Positions 34,041 through 42,726 of a stretch of DNA of 64,000 bases are shown in pieces. Source of the stretch: JACVRW01 sp963751105. GTDB taxonomy: Bacteria; Actinomycetota; Thermoleophilia; Solirubrobacterales; Thermoleophilaceae. The position numbers were made by a program, and so were the translations under genes. The notes under the pieces are model-generated. The model was not told where the DNA came from and did no database searches. It saw nothing but the letters and a program-made list of their open reading frames with translations. The stretch is from contig CAVVTG010000002.1 in assembly GCA_963751105.1 (NCBI GenBank), forward strand, positions 2,108,001 to 2,172,000, read 5' to 3'. Every line of letters begins with the position of its first letter. Position 1 is the first letter of the stretch.

Positions 34041-35165
34041 TCAGGGCCTGAGCGACTCCGGGTACAGGCGCTGGGCGATGAGGCCGAAGATCTCCAGCGT
34101 CGGGGTGGAGAAGTTCGAGGAGAGGTTGGCCACCGCGACGATCTGGGCGCCGCTCGAGCGCTCGTACATGGTCACGGTGCTGTAGCCGAAGATGGCCCCG
34201 TCGTGCCCGAGCCAGTCGCCGAAGCCGAGGATGCCGAGTCCATACCCCACCGGGGGACCGGGGTTCGGGATGGTGCCGAGCTCGAGGCGCTCGCGCTGGA
34301 GGCGGCGATTCAGCAGCCTGCCCTTGACGAGCTCACGGCCCCACTTCTCGATGTCGCGCAGGGTCGAGATCATGCCGCCGGCGGTCCAGGCGACCTTCGG
34401 GTTCGAGCGCGTGTAGTCGCGCACTGGCCCGTCGCCTTCGTCGCCCGCGTAGTACCCGTGCGAGAAGGGTGCCGGAATCCTCGGCGTGGTCGGGAAGCTC
34501 GTCTCACGCAGGCCCGCGCGTTCGATCACGTCCCTGGTGATCACCGACTCCGCCGAGCGGCCGGTGACCTTCTGGAGGATGATGCCGAGCAGGACGTAGT
34601 TGGAGTCGGCGTACTGGGTCTTGGCGTTCGGCCGGAACGCCGGTTCGTTGGCACGGATGATGCGCACCGCATCGGCCGGGCTCCAGCGCAGCAGTGGATT
34701 CGCGTCGAAGCGGCGGCCGAACTCGGCGTTGCTCGTGAAGTCGTAGATACCGGACCGCATCGCCAGCATCTGGCGGACGGTGATCTTCCGGCCGTAGGGA
34801 ATGCCCTTCACCCAGCGGCTGAGCTTGTCCGAGAGCCTCAACCGCCCACGCTGCACCTGTCGCAGCACCGCGGTGGCGGTGAACGTCTTGGTGATGCTGG
34901 CGATGCGCACGTGGTCGCTCAGCCCCATCGGTCGGTTCGTCGCGAGGTTGCTCACCCCGTAGGCCTTGACGTAGTCGCCCTTGGGCCCGGAGATCTTCAG
35001 CGTCACACCCGGCAGGCGCCCGCTCTGCATCGCCTGCATCACGGTGGCGTCCACGAACTCTCGGTCTGCGGCCGAGAGCTCGGCTGCCTGCGCCGATGGA
35101 GAGGCCGACAGAGCGAGCAGTGCGCCGGCCAGAACAAGACCGGCCAAGCGGCGGTGGGAGTCCAT
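34041..35165 (-). CDS. Secreted serine hydrolase, class C beta-lactamase / D-Ala-D-Ala carboxypeptidase fold
   Basis: The 374-residue protein has a signal peptide (about 1-28: LAGLVLAGALLALSASPSAQ). The penicillin-binding fold carries Ser90-Ile-Thr-Lys93 in RIASITKTF, Tyr185 in TQYADSNYVLLG and an HDGAIFGY block near the C-terminus in place of KTG. It could be a D-alanyl-D-alanine peptidase, an esterase or a beta-lactamase-like hydrolase acting outside the membrane; the sequence does not decide. It ends one base after the convergent crotonase gene and is divergent from the 3-hydroxyacyl-CoA dehydrogenase gene. Confidence 0.83.
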   Translation of the reverse strand: MDSHRRLAGLVLAGALLALSASPSAQAAELSAADREFVDATVMQAMQSGRLPGVTLKISGPKGDYVKAYGVSNLATNRPMGLSDHVRIASITKTFTATAVLRQVQRGRLRLSDKLSRWVKGIPYGRKITVRQMLAMRSGIYDFTSNAEFGRRFDANPLLRWSPADAVRIIRANEPAFRPNAKTQYADSNYVLLGIILQKVTGRSAESVITRDVIERAGLRETSFPTTPRIPAPFSHGYYAGDEGDGPVRDYTRSNPKVAWTAGGMISTLRDIEKWGRELVKGRLLNRRLQRERLELGTIPNPGPPVGYGLGILGFGDWLGHDGAIFGYSTVTMYERSSGAQIVAVANLSSNFSTPTLEIFGLIAQRLYPESLRP

Positions 35166-35260
35166 GGCCGGCCAGCATGCCGCCCCGAGACAGACCTGTC
35201 AATCACATCGGTGACACGGGCCTGCCTCTTGGCCGCGGCGTGGTGGTAGGTTCGCGGCCA

Positions 35261-36772
35261 GTGATCCTCGGCGTGGTGGGCGCCGGCGCCATGGGCGCCG
35301 GCATCGCACAGCTCGGCTGCGCTGCCGGGATGCGCACGCTGCTTCACGACCCGCTTCCCGAAGCACTCGAGCAGGGGTCCTCGACCGTGCGCCGCGGGTT
35401 GACCCGGTGGGTGGAAAAGGGGCGAGCCGACGCTGAGAGCGCGGGCCTGCTCGACCCCGTCGCGTCACTGGACGGGCTCGGCCCGTGCGAGCTCGTGATC
35501 GAGGCGGCACCCGAGCGGCCCGGGCTCAAGCGCGAGCTGTTCGAGCGCCTCTCCGAGATCTGCGCGGCCGAGACCGTGCTGGCCACCAACACCAGCTCGA
35601 TCCCCGTGACCTCGCTCGCCGGCGCGGCGAGACGGCCCGAGAACGTGGTGGGCATGCACTTCTTCAACCCGCCTCCGCTGATGGGCCTTCTCGAGGTGAT
35701 CCGCGCGGCGCAGACCGGGGAGCGGGCCTTCGGGGTGGCCCGTAGGACCGGCGAGGCGATGGGCAAGCAGGTGATCGTGGCGGCTGACGGACCCGGCTTC
35801 CTGGTCAACCGCTGCGGCCGGCCCTTCGGGGCCGAGGCGCTGCGCCTCGTCACCGAGCGGATCGCGAGCCCCGAGCAGATCGACCGCATCTGCCGCATGG
35901 GCGGCGGCTTTCGCATGGGGCCCTTCGAGCTGATGGATCTCGTGGGCATCGACGTGGGCTTCGAGGTGGCCCAGTCGTTCACCGCCCTCTCGTTCGGCGA
36001 GCCGCGCTGGCGGCCGAGCCCGATCCAGGCCCAGCTGGTGGCGGCAGGGCGGCTGGGACGAAAGACGGGTCGAGGCTTCTACGAGTACGAGGACGGCCGG
36101 GCGCAGCGCCCCGCCGATCCAGAGCCACCCGAGCCCGGCGGGGGTGACCACCGGCGCGTCGCCATCCTCGGAAGTGGCGCGCTGGCGCACGGCCTGCGCG
36201 AACGCGCGCGGGCGGCGGGCTACGACCTGAGCGAGGGCGGACCGGCAGAGCTCGTGGTGGACGCCGGGGTCGAGCCCGCCGGCCGGCTGCCCGGAGGCGC
36301 TCCCCTCCTGGTGCTCTGCGCGGGGCGAAGCCTCGCCCGCCGCGGCGAGTCCGGCGCGGTGGGCTTCCACCTGCTCCCGCCGCTCGAGGCCGTCCGGGTG
36401 GTCGAGCTCACCCGGCTGCCCGGCCTCCAGCCCTTCGTGGCCGACGCGGCCGAGGGCTTCTTCTCCAGCCTGGGTCTCGCGCACGAATGGGTCGAGGATG
36501 CGCCCGGCCTGGTGCTGGGCCGGATCGTCTGCCAGCTGGTCAACGAGGCCCTGTTCGCCGTGGGCGAGGGCGTGGGCACGGCCGCCGACGTGGACGCGGG
36601 CCTCACGCTCGGACTCAATCATCCCCGCGGGCCTCTGGCCTGGGGCGAGGCGATCGGACTCGACCACGTGGCCGCGGTGCTCGACGGTCTCTGGGCCGAA
36701 CGCCGGGAGGAGCGCTACCGCCTGGCGCCGCTGCTCGTTCGCGCCGCAGCCGCAACTCCCGGGCGGCAGTAG
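35261..36772 (+). CDS. 3-hydroxyacyl-CoA dehydrogenase, two-C-terminal-domain type
   Basis: From GTG 35261 the 503-residue protein has an NAD-binding loop VVGAGAMGAG (5-14), catalytic Ser112 (NTSSIP) and His133 (GMHFFNPPP). A 3HCDH C-terminal domain occupies about 185-285, then a linker, a degenerate Rossmann-like region (about 300-400) and a second C-terminal domain (about 405-495: VLGRIVCQLVNEALFAVGEG). This layout is that of PaaH/PHB-type 3-hydroxyacyl-CoA dehydrogenases with duplicated halves. It oxidises 3-hydroxyacyl-CoA to 3-oxoacyl-CoA. An esterase-like gene follows after 12 bp. Confidence 0.87.
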   Translation: MILGVVGAGAMGAGIAQLGCAAGMRTLLHDPLPEALEQGSSTVRRGLTRWVEKGRADAESAGLLDPVASLDGLGPCELVIEAAPERPGLKRELFERLSEICAAETVLATNTSSIPVTSLAGAARRPENVVGMHFFNPPPLMGLLEVIRAAQTGERAFGVARRTGEAMGKQVIVAADGPGFLVNRCGRPFGAEALRLVTERIASPEQIDRICRMGGGFRMGPFELMDLVGIDVGFEVAQSFTALSFGEPRWRPSPIQAQLVAAGRLGRKTGRGFYEYEDGRAQRPADPEPPEPGGGDHRRVAILGSGALAHGLRERARAAGYDLSEGGPAELVVDAGVEPAGRLPGGAPLLVLCAGRSLARRGESGAVGFHLLPPLEAVRVVELTRLPGLQPFVADAAEGFFSSLGLAHEWVEDAPGLVLGRIVCQLVNEALFAVGEGVGTAADVDAGLTLGLNHPRGPLAWGEAIGLDHVAAVLDGLWAERREERYRLAPLLVRAAAATPGRQ

Positions 36773-36784
36773 GGTTCTGGCGGC

Positions 36785-37660
36785 ATGCGAGCGCGCGTCC
36801 TGGCCCCCATCGCCGGCCTCGTCTGCCTCGTCCTCGCCGGCTGCACGCTGCCCCCGCCGGCGGGCGACGCACCGCTGCGCTACCGCGACCAGGTGTTCCC
36901 GAACGTGAGCGTTACCAACGATCTCACCTATGGCCGGGCCCCACTGCTCGACGGCACGCCCGTCGATCTGAAGCTCGACCTCTACCAGCCCACGGGCGAC
37001 ACCGCGGCCCGCCGGCCGGCCTACGTGTGGATCCACGGCGGCGGCTTCACGGCCGGCGACAAGTCGAGCGGCGCGGCGCGGGCCAGCTACATGGCGCGGC
37101 TGGGGTACGTGACCGTCTCGATCAATTACCGGCTGCTCTCCCCCGACGGCTGCGGCGGCGACCGAGAGCCGCCACCGATCTGCACGCAGGCGGTGATCGC
37201 GGCCCAGCACGACGCCCAGGCGGCGGTGCGCTGGCTGCGCGCCAACGCCGCCACCTACCGGATCGACACCGATCGCATCGCCGTGGGCGGCGCCTCGGCC
37301 GGCGCGGTCACGTCGCTGGCGGTGGCCTGGCGCTCGGAGGACCCGGGCGACAGCGGCAACCCGGGTCCCTCGTCGCGCGCCCGCGCCGTGGTGTCGGTGT
37401 CGGGCGGGGTGCCGACCAACGAGTACATCGATGCGGGCGACTCCCCCGCCCTGTTCATCCACGGCACCGCTGACCAGACGGTCTTCTACGACTGGGCGGC
37501 ATCGAACGCCGCGGCGATGATCAGCGCCGGCGTCCCCGTCGTGCTCCAGCCGCTCGAAGGTGCCGGTCACGGCCTCGGCGGGCAGTACTCGACGCTGATC
37601 AACCAGCAGTCGTCCTACTTCCTCTACTACTTCATGGACCTGGCCAACGCCGCTCGCTGA
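36785..37660 (+). CDS. Lipoprotein alpha/beta hydrolase (carboxylesterase-like)
   Basis: The 291-residue protein begins with a lipoprotein signal peptide ending in the lipobox LAGC (Cys20), so it should be anchored to the outer face of the membrane. It has the HGGGF oxyanion motif (84-88) and nucleophile elbow GGASAGA (Ser171). An acid-His pair lies in the C-terminal part (HGTADQTVFYDW, GAGHGLGG). It resembles BD-FAE/carboxylesterase-type hydrolases. Its gene lies 12 bp after the dehydrogenase gene; a shared transcript is likely but a metabolic link is not shown. Confidence 0.83.
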   Translation: MRARVLAPIAGLVCLVLAGCTLPPPAGDAPLRYRDQVFPNVSVTNDLTYGRAPLLDGTPVDLKLDLYQPTGDTAARRPAYVWIHGGGFTAGDKSSGAARASYMARLGYVTVSINYRLLSPDGCGGDREPPPICTQAVIAAQHDAQAAVRWLRANAATYRIDTDRIAVGGASAGAVTSLAVAWRSEDPGDSGNPGPSSRARAVVSVSGGVPTNEYIDAGDSPALFIHGTADQTVFYDWAASNAAAMISAGVPVVLQPLEGAGHGLGGQYSTLINQQSSYFLYYFMDLANAAR

Positions 37661-37680
37661 GGCGGGCGTATCCTCGGCCG

Positions 37681-37995
37681 GTGGCCACCGCCGACCTCAC
37701 TGTTCTCGCACTCGGGCGCGCCGGCACCAGCGCCAGCGAGTACATCGCCGAGATCCAGAAGCGCCTGCGTGGCCAGGAGCGCGTGCGCTACCGCATGCAC
37801 GCCATGGGCACGTCGCTGGAGGGATCGACGGCCGACATCCTGGCGGTGGTGGCCGAGCTGCACGCCGTGCCCTTCGAGCAGGGCGTGCCGCGGGTCTACA
37901 CGGTGCTCAAGCTCGACGAGCGCCGGGACCGCCCCGGCCAGACGCTCGACGACAAGATCAGGGCGGTCGAGGACCGCCTGGGCGGCGACATCTAG
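37681..37995 (+). CDS. MTH1187/YqgV-family thiamine-binding protein
   Basis: The 104-residue protein (GTG start) matches the MTH1187-type ferredoxin-like fold: an N-terminal beta strand (ADLTVLALGRAGTSASEYIA), RYRMHAMGTSLEG (about 36-48) and a C-terminal helix with KLDERRDRPGQTLDDKI. Family members bind thiamine or a related pyrimidine and form tetramers; some annotations call them YqgV. The role is probably a cytoplasmic carrier or sensor. Its stop shares a CTAG with the convergent crotonase gene. Confidence 0.82.
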   Translation: MATADLTVLALGRAGTSASEYIAEIQKRLRGQERVRYRMHAMGTSLEGSTADILAVVAELHAVPFEQGVPRVYTVLKLDERRDRPGQTLDDKIRAVEDRLGGDI

Positions 37996-38828
37996 CCGGG
38001 AGGGCCGGCCAGCAGCTCGTCTACGGCGTCTCGGTGAGCCGCCGTGGTGAAGCACTGGGGCTCGGCGAGCTCCTCCATGGCGATGGCCTGTTCCCAGGTC
38101 AGGTCCGCCGCGCCGCGCAACAGCGGCTTCATCATCGCGGTCACGTGGGGCGGCAGCTCCTCGATCCGGTCACACCAGTCGAGCGCGGCGGGCAGCAGCG
38201 CTTCGTGGGCGTGGACCGAGTTGGCCAGCCCGAGCTCGGCCGCCTCGGCCCCCGAAAGGTGGCAGCCTCCGGCGAACAGCTCGAACGCGCGCTGATAGCC
38301 CAGCCGGCGGGTGAGCAGCCAGCTCGTGCCCACCTCGGGCAACAGGCCGATGCGGCCGAAGGCCGGAACGAGGCGAGCGCGCTCGGACACCAGGATCAGG
38401 TCACAGGCGAGCGCGAAGGCCAGGCCCACCCCGGCCGCCGCCCCGTTGACCGCCGCGATGAACGTCTTGTCCGTACGCGTGATCAACCGGGCGATGCCGC
38501 CGAACTCCATCCGGATCCAGCGCCACAGCTCCGGCGCCCCGCCGTCGCTCGCGAGCATGGGCCGGGCGCTCTCCTGCATGAGCGTCAGATCGCCACCCGC
38601 GCTGAACGCCGGGTCGGTGCCGGTCAGGATCACGGCGCGCACTGACTCGTCGGCGGCCAGCTCGCCGAGCGCCTCCCGCAACCGCACGGTCAGTGCCGCG
38701 CTCAGCGGGTTGAGCCGTTCCGGGTCGTTCATGGTCACCGTGGCGCGGACCCCCTGCCGCTCCACCAGCACGAGGCCGGGGTCGGCCGCACGGGCCGCCT
38801 CGACCACCTCCGTATAGCTCCTCGGCAT
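37992..38828 (-). CDS. Enoyl-CoA hydratase/isomerase family protein (PaaG-like)
   Basis: ATG at 38828, with AAAGGAG eleven bases upstream, gives a 278-residue crotonase. Segments include SAGGDLTLMQES (oxyanion/CoA region), AAGVGLAFALACDLILVSE and GRIGLLPEVGTSWLLTRRLG. The first catalytic Glu of hydratases is not in GVGLAFALACD, whereas GLLPEVGT keeps an acid, as in isomerase-type relatives such as PaaG. The substrate is unknown. It lies 2 bp after the TetR gene on the same strand, so the regulator and enzyme are co-transcribed. Confidence 0.84.
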   Translation of the reverse strand: MPRSYTEVVEAARAADPGLVLVERQGVRATVTMNDPERLNPLSAALTVRLREALGELAADESVRAVILTGTDPAFSAGGDLTLMQESARPMLASDGGAPELWRWIRMEFGGIARLITRTDKTFIAAVNGAAAGVGLAFALACDLILVSERARLVPAFGRIGLLPEVGTSWLLTRRLGYQRAFELFAGGCHLSGAEAAELGLANSVHAHEALLPAALDWCDRIEELPPHVTAMMKPLLRGAADLTWEQAIAMEELAEPQCFTTAAHRDAVDELLAGPPG

Positions 38829-38830
38829 GA

Positions 38831-39409
38831 TCAGGAATCTCCTTTCGGTCGTCGCAGCGCGTCCCAGGCCGCCTGGGCGAGCGCACGCTCGGCCGTCCTG
38901 AGCGAGCTCCGGGTGCGCCCCTCGAGCCAGTGCCGCGAGAACTCCTGAGCGGGCCCGATGAGCGTCGCGTAGAGCAGGTCGCGGGGAAGCGGCCGCATGA
39001 TCCCGGCGTCCACCTGTCGGGCGAACCACTCGGACATCCGCCCGAACAGCTCGCGATTGAGCGGCATGATCGCCTCGGCCGCTCCGCGCGGAGGTCCGGC
39101 CAGCAGGAAGCGAGCCAGGTCGGGATGGCCGGTCACCCAGCGCAGGTGGTGGCGGACGAGTGCCTTCACCGCGCGTTCGGCGTCCGCCCCCCGGTCGAGA
39201 ACGGCCAGGAAGCCCTCCTGATAGCTGCGCAGGCCTTCGACGTAGAGCGCGGCGGCCAGGCCCTCCTTGTCGCCGAAGTGGTGGTAGATCGAGCCCACGC
39301 TTGCGCCCGAGCGGCGGCGCACGTCGTCGACGGTGGTGGCCGCCGTTCCCCTCTCGGCGAACGCCTCCAGCGCTGCGTCGAGAATCACCTGTCGGCGGTC
39401 GGTGGCCAT
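38831..39409 (-). CDS. TetR-family transcriptional regulator
   Basis: The 192-residue protein has an N-terminal TetR helix-turn-helix (about 5-52: VDDVRRRSGASVGSIYHHFG) and a divergent helical ligand-binding domain. It is the first gene of an operon with the downstream crotonase and is divergent from the gene at 39446. The 36-bp gap between the two starts is filled by three CTAGAA half-sites forming two overlapping palindromes. Autoregulation and control of both transcripts is strongly suggested. An acyl-CoA ligand is plausible by analogy with fatty-acid TetR regulators, but is inference. Confidence 0.88.
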   Translation of the reverse strand: MATDRRQVILDAALEAFAERGTAATTVDDVRRRSGASVGSIYHHFGDKEGLAAALYVEGLRSYQEGFLAVLDRGADAERAVKALVRHHLRWVTGHPDLARFLLAGPPRGAAEAIMPLNRELFGRMSEWFARQVDAGIMRPLPRDLLYATLIGPAQEFSRHWLEGRTRSSLRTAERALAQAAWDALRRPKGDS

Positions 39410-39412
39410 GTA

Positions 39413-39442
39413 CTAGAACGATATTCTAGAATACTCTTCTAG
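39413..39442. promoter_or_regulatory. TetR operator, two overlapping palindromes
   Basis: CTAGAA (39413-39418), TTCTAGAA (39424-39431) and TTCTAG (39437-39442) give two inverted repeats of CTAGAA-N5-TTCTAG whose centres are 13 bp apart and which share the middle site. Cooperative binding of two TetR dimers would cover the whole gap between the divergent starts at 39409 and 39446. Confidence 0.78.
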
Positions 39443-39445
39443 ATC

Positions 39446-39997
39446 ATGCCTCTCGATGAGTTTCTGTCTCGCTACGACGTCCGCGAGCTTCACTCGACCA
39501 CCATCGCCTCGCCGCCCGAGCGGGTGATCGAGGTGGCACGCGGACTCACCTGGCGCGACGTGCCGCTGTTCGCCGGCCTGATGGCCGTTCGCAGCCTGCC
39601 CGCGCTGCTGGCGGGTCACCGTCCATCGCTGTCGGGCCCGATCGTCGAGGACTTCACCCGAGCCGGCTTCGTCGAGCTCAGCGCCGGGTCCGACGAGCTG
39701 GTCTACGGCGCCGTGGGGCGCTTCTGGCACCTGACCGGCGGCCTGCGGCGCGTGGCGCCCGCCGACTTCGCTGCGTTCGCCGAGCCCGGCTTCGCCAAGA
39801 CCGCGTTCAACTTCCAGGCACAGCCGGCGCCGTCCGCTCCGGGATCCACGCTGCTCACCACGGAGACTCGCGTCCTGGCCACCGACGCCGCCGCGCTCCG
39901 GAGCTTCAGGCGCTACTGGCGCGCGGTCCACCCGGGCAGCGCGCTCATCCGGCGTGTCTGGCTGCGGGCCATCCGCCGCGCGGCGACGGCCGCCTGA
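39446..39997 (+). CDS. Conserved protein of unknown function, SRPBCC-like
   Basis: The 183-residue protein starts at an ATG only three bases after the operator. It shows an alternating beta-strand pattern with LVYGAVGRFWHLTGGLRRVA and GFAKTAFNFQAQPAPSAPGS, then a C-terminal FRRYWRAVHPGSALIRRVWL. This resembles SRPBCC (START-like) proteins, which bind hydrophobic ligands, although identity is uncertain. It is controlled by the adjacent TetR protein, so a role in lipid or hydrophobic-compound handling is suggested by context. Confidence 0.65.
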   Translation: MPLDEFLSRYDVRELHSTTIASPPERVIEVARGLTWRDVPLFAGLMAVRSLPALLAGHRPSLSGPIVEDFTRAGFVELSAGSDELVYGAVGRFWHLTGGLRRVAPADFAAFAEPGFAKTAFNFQAQPAPSAPGSTLLTTETRVLATDAAALRSFRRYWRAVHPGSALIRRVWLRAIRRAATAA

Positions 39998-40002
39998 GGC
40001 GC

Positions 40003-41202
40003 TCAGCCGGACGCCAGGTCGGCCAGCGCGTCAAGCAGCCGGTCCACCTCTTCCTCGGTCGTGTAGTGCAGGAAGCCGGCCCGTACCGCACCCCCGCGCT
40101 CGAGGCCGAGGGCGCGCATGGGCTCGAGGGCGTAGTAGTCGCCGTCCCACACGTAGAGCCCGCGTTCGCCAAGCTGCTCCGCCACGGCTCGCGGCTCGTG
40201 GCCGGCGATCCGAAAGCAGAACGTCGGCGTCCGCTCACGCGAGACGTGGAGGCCGTAGAGGGTCACCCGGTCGGGGAGCCCCGCGAGGAAGCGCTCGGAG
40301 AGGGCCCGCTCGTGCGCCTCGATGCCCGCGAACGCGGTGTCCAGGTCGCCGTCTCCCAGTGAGCGCAGGTAGTCGATCGCGGCGACGGCGCCGGCAATCG
40401 CCTCGTGCGACAGCGTGCCCGTCTCGAAACGGTGTCCGGGCGGGTCCTCCGCGGCCGGGCGCACGCGATCGGCGGGCAGAGACCCGGCGAGGTCGGCGCG
40501 GATGTGCGCGATCCCGAGGTGGGGGCCGAAGAACTTGTAGGGCGAGCACAACACCACGTCGAGGCCCAGCTCGCGCGCCTTCAGCCGCCGGTGGGGGGCG
40601 AAGTGGACGCCGTCGGCCCAGGCCAGCGCGCCCACGCGGTGAGCGGCGTCGGCGATGCGCCAGGCGTCGGGGATCGAGCCCACTGCGTTGGAGGCGAGGG
40701 TGAAGGCCACCACTGCGGTGCGGTCGCCGATCATCCCCTCGAGCGCATCGATGTCGAGGGTCACGTCGGTGGTGCGGATCGGCGCGACGCGCACGGTGAG
40801 GCCGTGGTCACGCGCCACGAGCAGCCAGGGCGAGACGTTCGCGTCGTGGTCCAGCGAGGTCACGACGATCTCGTCCCCGGGCTCGAGCGTACGCGCCACC
40901 GCGTGAGCCAGCAGGAAGTTGAGCGTCGTCATGTTCGCGCCGAAGGCGATGCCGCCCGGCTCGCCACCCATGAAGTCCGCGGCGGTCACACGGGCACGCT
41001 CAATCAGGTCGTCGGACGCCGCCGAGGTGGGAAACGCGCCGCCCAGGTTGGCGTTCGAGCCGAGCAAGTACGAGGACATCGCCTCGGCCACCTCGCGCGG
41101 GACCTGCGAGCCGCCCGGGCCGTCGAGGTAGACGGCGTCCGAGGCGAGCGCGGGGAAGCGCTCGCGGACGGCGGCGATGTCCAGGGCGAGGGTCTCGGGC
41201 AT
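40003..41202 (-). CDS. Cysteine desulfurase-like class V aminotransferase
   Basis: The 399-residue PLP enzyme has N-terminal VYLDGPGGSQVPREVAEAM, a cofactor Asp197 in WADGVHFAPH and Schiff-base Lys223 in LCSPYKFFGPHLG. It belongs to the cysteine desulfurase-like group whose members differ from IscS/SufS; the typical active-site Cys loop is not evident. The reaction may therefore be another lyase or aminotransferase step. It ends 6 bp from the convergent SRPBCC-like gene and is upstream of nothing obviously related. No Fe-S assembly genes are in the window. Confidence 0.83.
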   Translation of the reverse strand: MPETLALDIAAVRERFPALASDAVYLDGPGGSQVPREVAEAMSSYLLGSNANLGGAFPTSAASDDLIERARVTAADFMGGEPGGIAFGANMTTLNFLLAHAVARTLEPGDEIVVTSLDHDANVSPWLLVARDHGLTVRVAPIRTTDVTLDIDALEGMIGDRTAVVAFTLASNAVGSIPDAWRIADAAHRVGALAWADGVHFAPHRRLKARELGLDVVLCSPYKFFGPHLGIAHIRADLAGSLPADRVRPAAEDPPGHRFETGTLSHEAIAGAVAAIDYLRSLGDGDLDTAFAGIEAHERALSERFLAGLPDRVTLYGLHVSRERTPTFCFRIAGHEPRAVAEQLGERGLYVWDGDYYALEPMRALGLERGGAVRAGFLHYTTEEEVDRLLDALADLASG

Positions 41203-41228
41203 GCCTGCACGTTAACGCGGGGCGGGCT

Positions 41229-42659
41229 CTAGGCCGGAACCGGCTCCGGGCTTGCCTGGACCGCCGGCTCGGCCTGCGTAGCGGGCTGCGCGGAGGTCCC
41301 CGTGCGCCGGGGAATCAGCAGAGCGGCGAGGGCTCCCACGGCCAGCACCGCGGCGCCCACCCACACGGCGGGCACGAGCCCGTCCACGTAAGCCTGCGGC
41401 GAGCCCATCCCGCCGCTCGACGTGAACACCGTGGCCAGCACCGCCACGCCCAGCACGCCGCCCACCTCGCGGATGGTGTTGGTGGCGCCGGACGCTTGGC
41501 CGGCTTCCTCCGGGCGCACCGAGCTGAGCACGGCGTTGGCGGCGGGCGCGAACACCAGCGCCATTCCCGCTCCGGCCATCACGAAGCCGGGCACGAGCAG
41601 GCCGTAGGCCACGTCCGGCGCGGTGACCAGCGCCAGCCAGGCCAGCCCGCCGGCCTGCAGCGCGAGTCCCGCGGCCATCAGCGGCCGGCTGCCCAGGCGG
41701 TCCGACAGGACGCCCGCGATCGGGGCGACGAAGATCGGCATCGCCGTCCACGGCAGCGTCCGGATGCCCGCCTCGAGCGGGGAGTAGCCCTGCGCGACCT
41801 GGAAGAACTGAGCCAGCAGGAAGATCGCTCCGAACGAGCCGAAGAACATCGCCAGCGACACGCCGTTCGTGGCCGAGAAGGCGCGGTTCGAGAAGAAGCG
41901 CATCGGCAGCATCGGCGACTTGGCCCGCAGCTCCCACGCCACGAACCCGGCCAGCAGCAGCGCGCCCGCAGCGATCGAGCCGAGCACGGTCAGGCTCGTC
42001 CAGCCCAGCTCCTGGGAGCGCACGATGCCGAACACCACGCCGAGAAGTCCCGCACTCGCCAGCGCGACCCCGCGAACGTCGAGGGAGCGGCTCGGACCGC
42101 GGCTCTCGCTCAGCAGCGCGAGCGCGGTGGGAGCGAGCGCGATGCCGATCGGCACGTTGAGCCAGAAGATCCACTGCCACGAGAAGCCCTCCACCACCGC
42201 GCCGCCGACCACGGGACCCAGGGCCACGCCCAGGCCCGAGACGCCCGACCAGATGCCGAGCGCGAGACCGCGCTTGTCGGCCGCGAAGGCGTCGCTGAGC
42301 AACGTGAGCGACAGGGGGGTGATCACGGCGGCGCCGAGACCCTGCAGCGCGCGCGAGGCGATCAGCGCATCCGTGCTCGGCGCCAGAGCGGCCGCCGCGG
42401 ACGCGAAGGTGAAGATTCCAAGGCCGACGGCGAACACCCGGCGGCGCCCGAGCCGGTCGCCCAGCGCCGCGCCCGTGAGCAGGAAGACGGCGAAGCTCAG
42501 CGTGTAGGCGTTGACCGTCCATTCGAGCTGCTCGAGCGTGGCCCCCAGGTCCTCACGAATGCTCACCAGAGCATTCGTCACGACCAGGTTGTCGAGCGTG
42601 ACCATGAACAGGGCGACCGAGACGATCGCCAGGGTCCAGATGCTGCGGCTGCGTTCCAT
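41229..42659 (-). CDS. MFS drug-exporter, DHA2 (14-TM, EmrB/QacA) type
   Basis: The 476-residue protein has about 14 hydrophobic helices. Motif A is GDRLGRRRVFAVGLGIF, motif C-like WSGVSGLGVALGPVVGG and motif D1-like LDNLVVTNALVSIREDLG, the pattern of DHA2 proton-driven multidrug exporters. It would export drugs or other hydrophobic compounds across the membrane. The TetR gene lies directly upstream, and a copy of the TetR operator sits 16 bp before this start, so it is very probably the regulated target. Start ATG has GGAGACC. Confidence 0.88.
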   Translation of the reverse strand: MERSRSIWTLAIVSVALFMVTLDNLVVTNALVSIREDLGATLEQLEWTVNAYTLSFAVFLLTGAALGDRLGRRRVFAVGLGIFTFASAAAALAPSTDALIASRALQGLGAAVITPLSLTLLSDAFAADKRGLALGIWSGVSGLGVALGPVVGGAVVEGFSWQWIFWLNVPIGIALAPTALALLSESRGPSRSLDVRGVALASAGLLGVVFGIVRSQELGWTSLTVLGSIAAGALLLAGFVAWELRAKSPMLPMRFFSNRAFSATNGVSLAMFFGSFGAIFLLAQFFQVAQGYSPLEAGIRTLPWTAMPIFVAPIAGVLSDRLGSRPLMAAGLALQAGGLAWLALVTAPDVAYGLLVPGFVMAGAGMALVFAPAANAVLSSVRPEEAGQASGATNTIREVGGVLGVAVLATVFTSSGGMGSPQAYVDGLVPAVWVGAAVLAVGALAALLIPRRTGTSAQPATQAEPAVQASPEPVPA

Positions 42660-42674
42660 CTTGGTCTCCTTAAG

Positions 42675-42692
42675 TTATTGATTGATCTATCA
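42675..42692. promoter_or_regulatory. TetR operator copy upstream of the MFS gene
   Basis: TTATTGATTGATCTATCA contains the dyad TGAT-N6-ATCA and differs by one base from the copy before the TetR gene (43267-43284). It lies 16 bp upstream of the transporter start and 34 bp after the TetR stop. Confidence 0.75.
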
Positions 42693-42726
42693 CTTCGACG
42701 GCAAAAAGAGAGGTCGCGCGGCCGCC

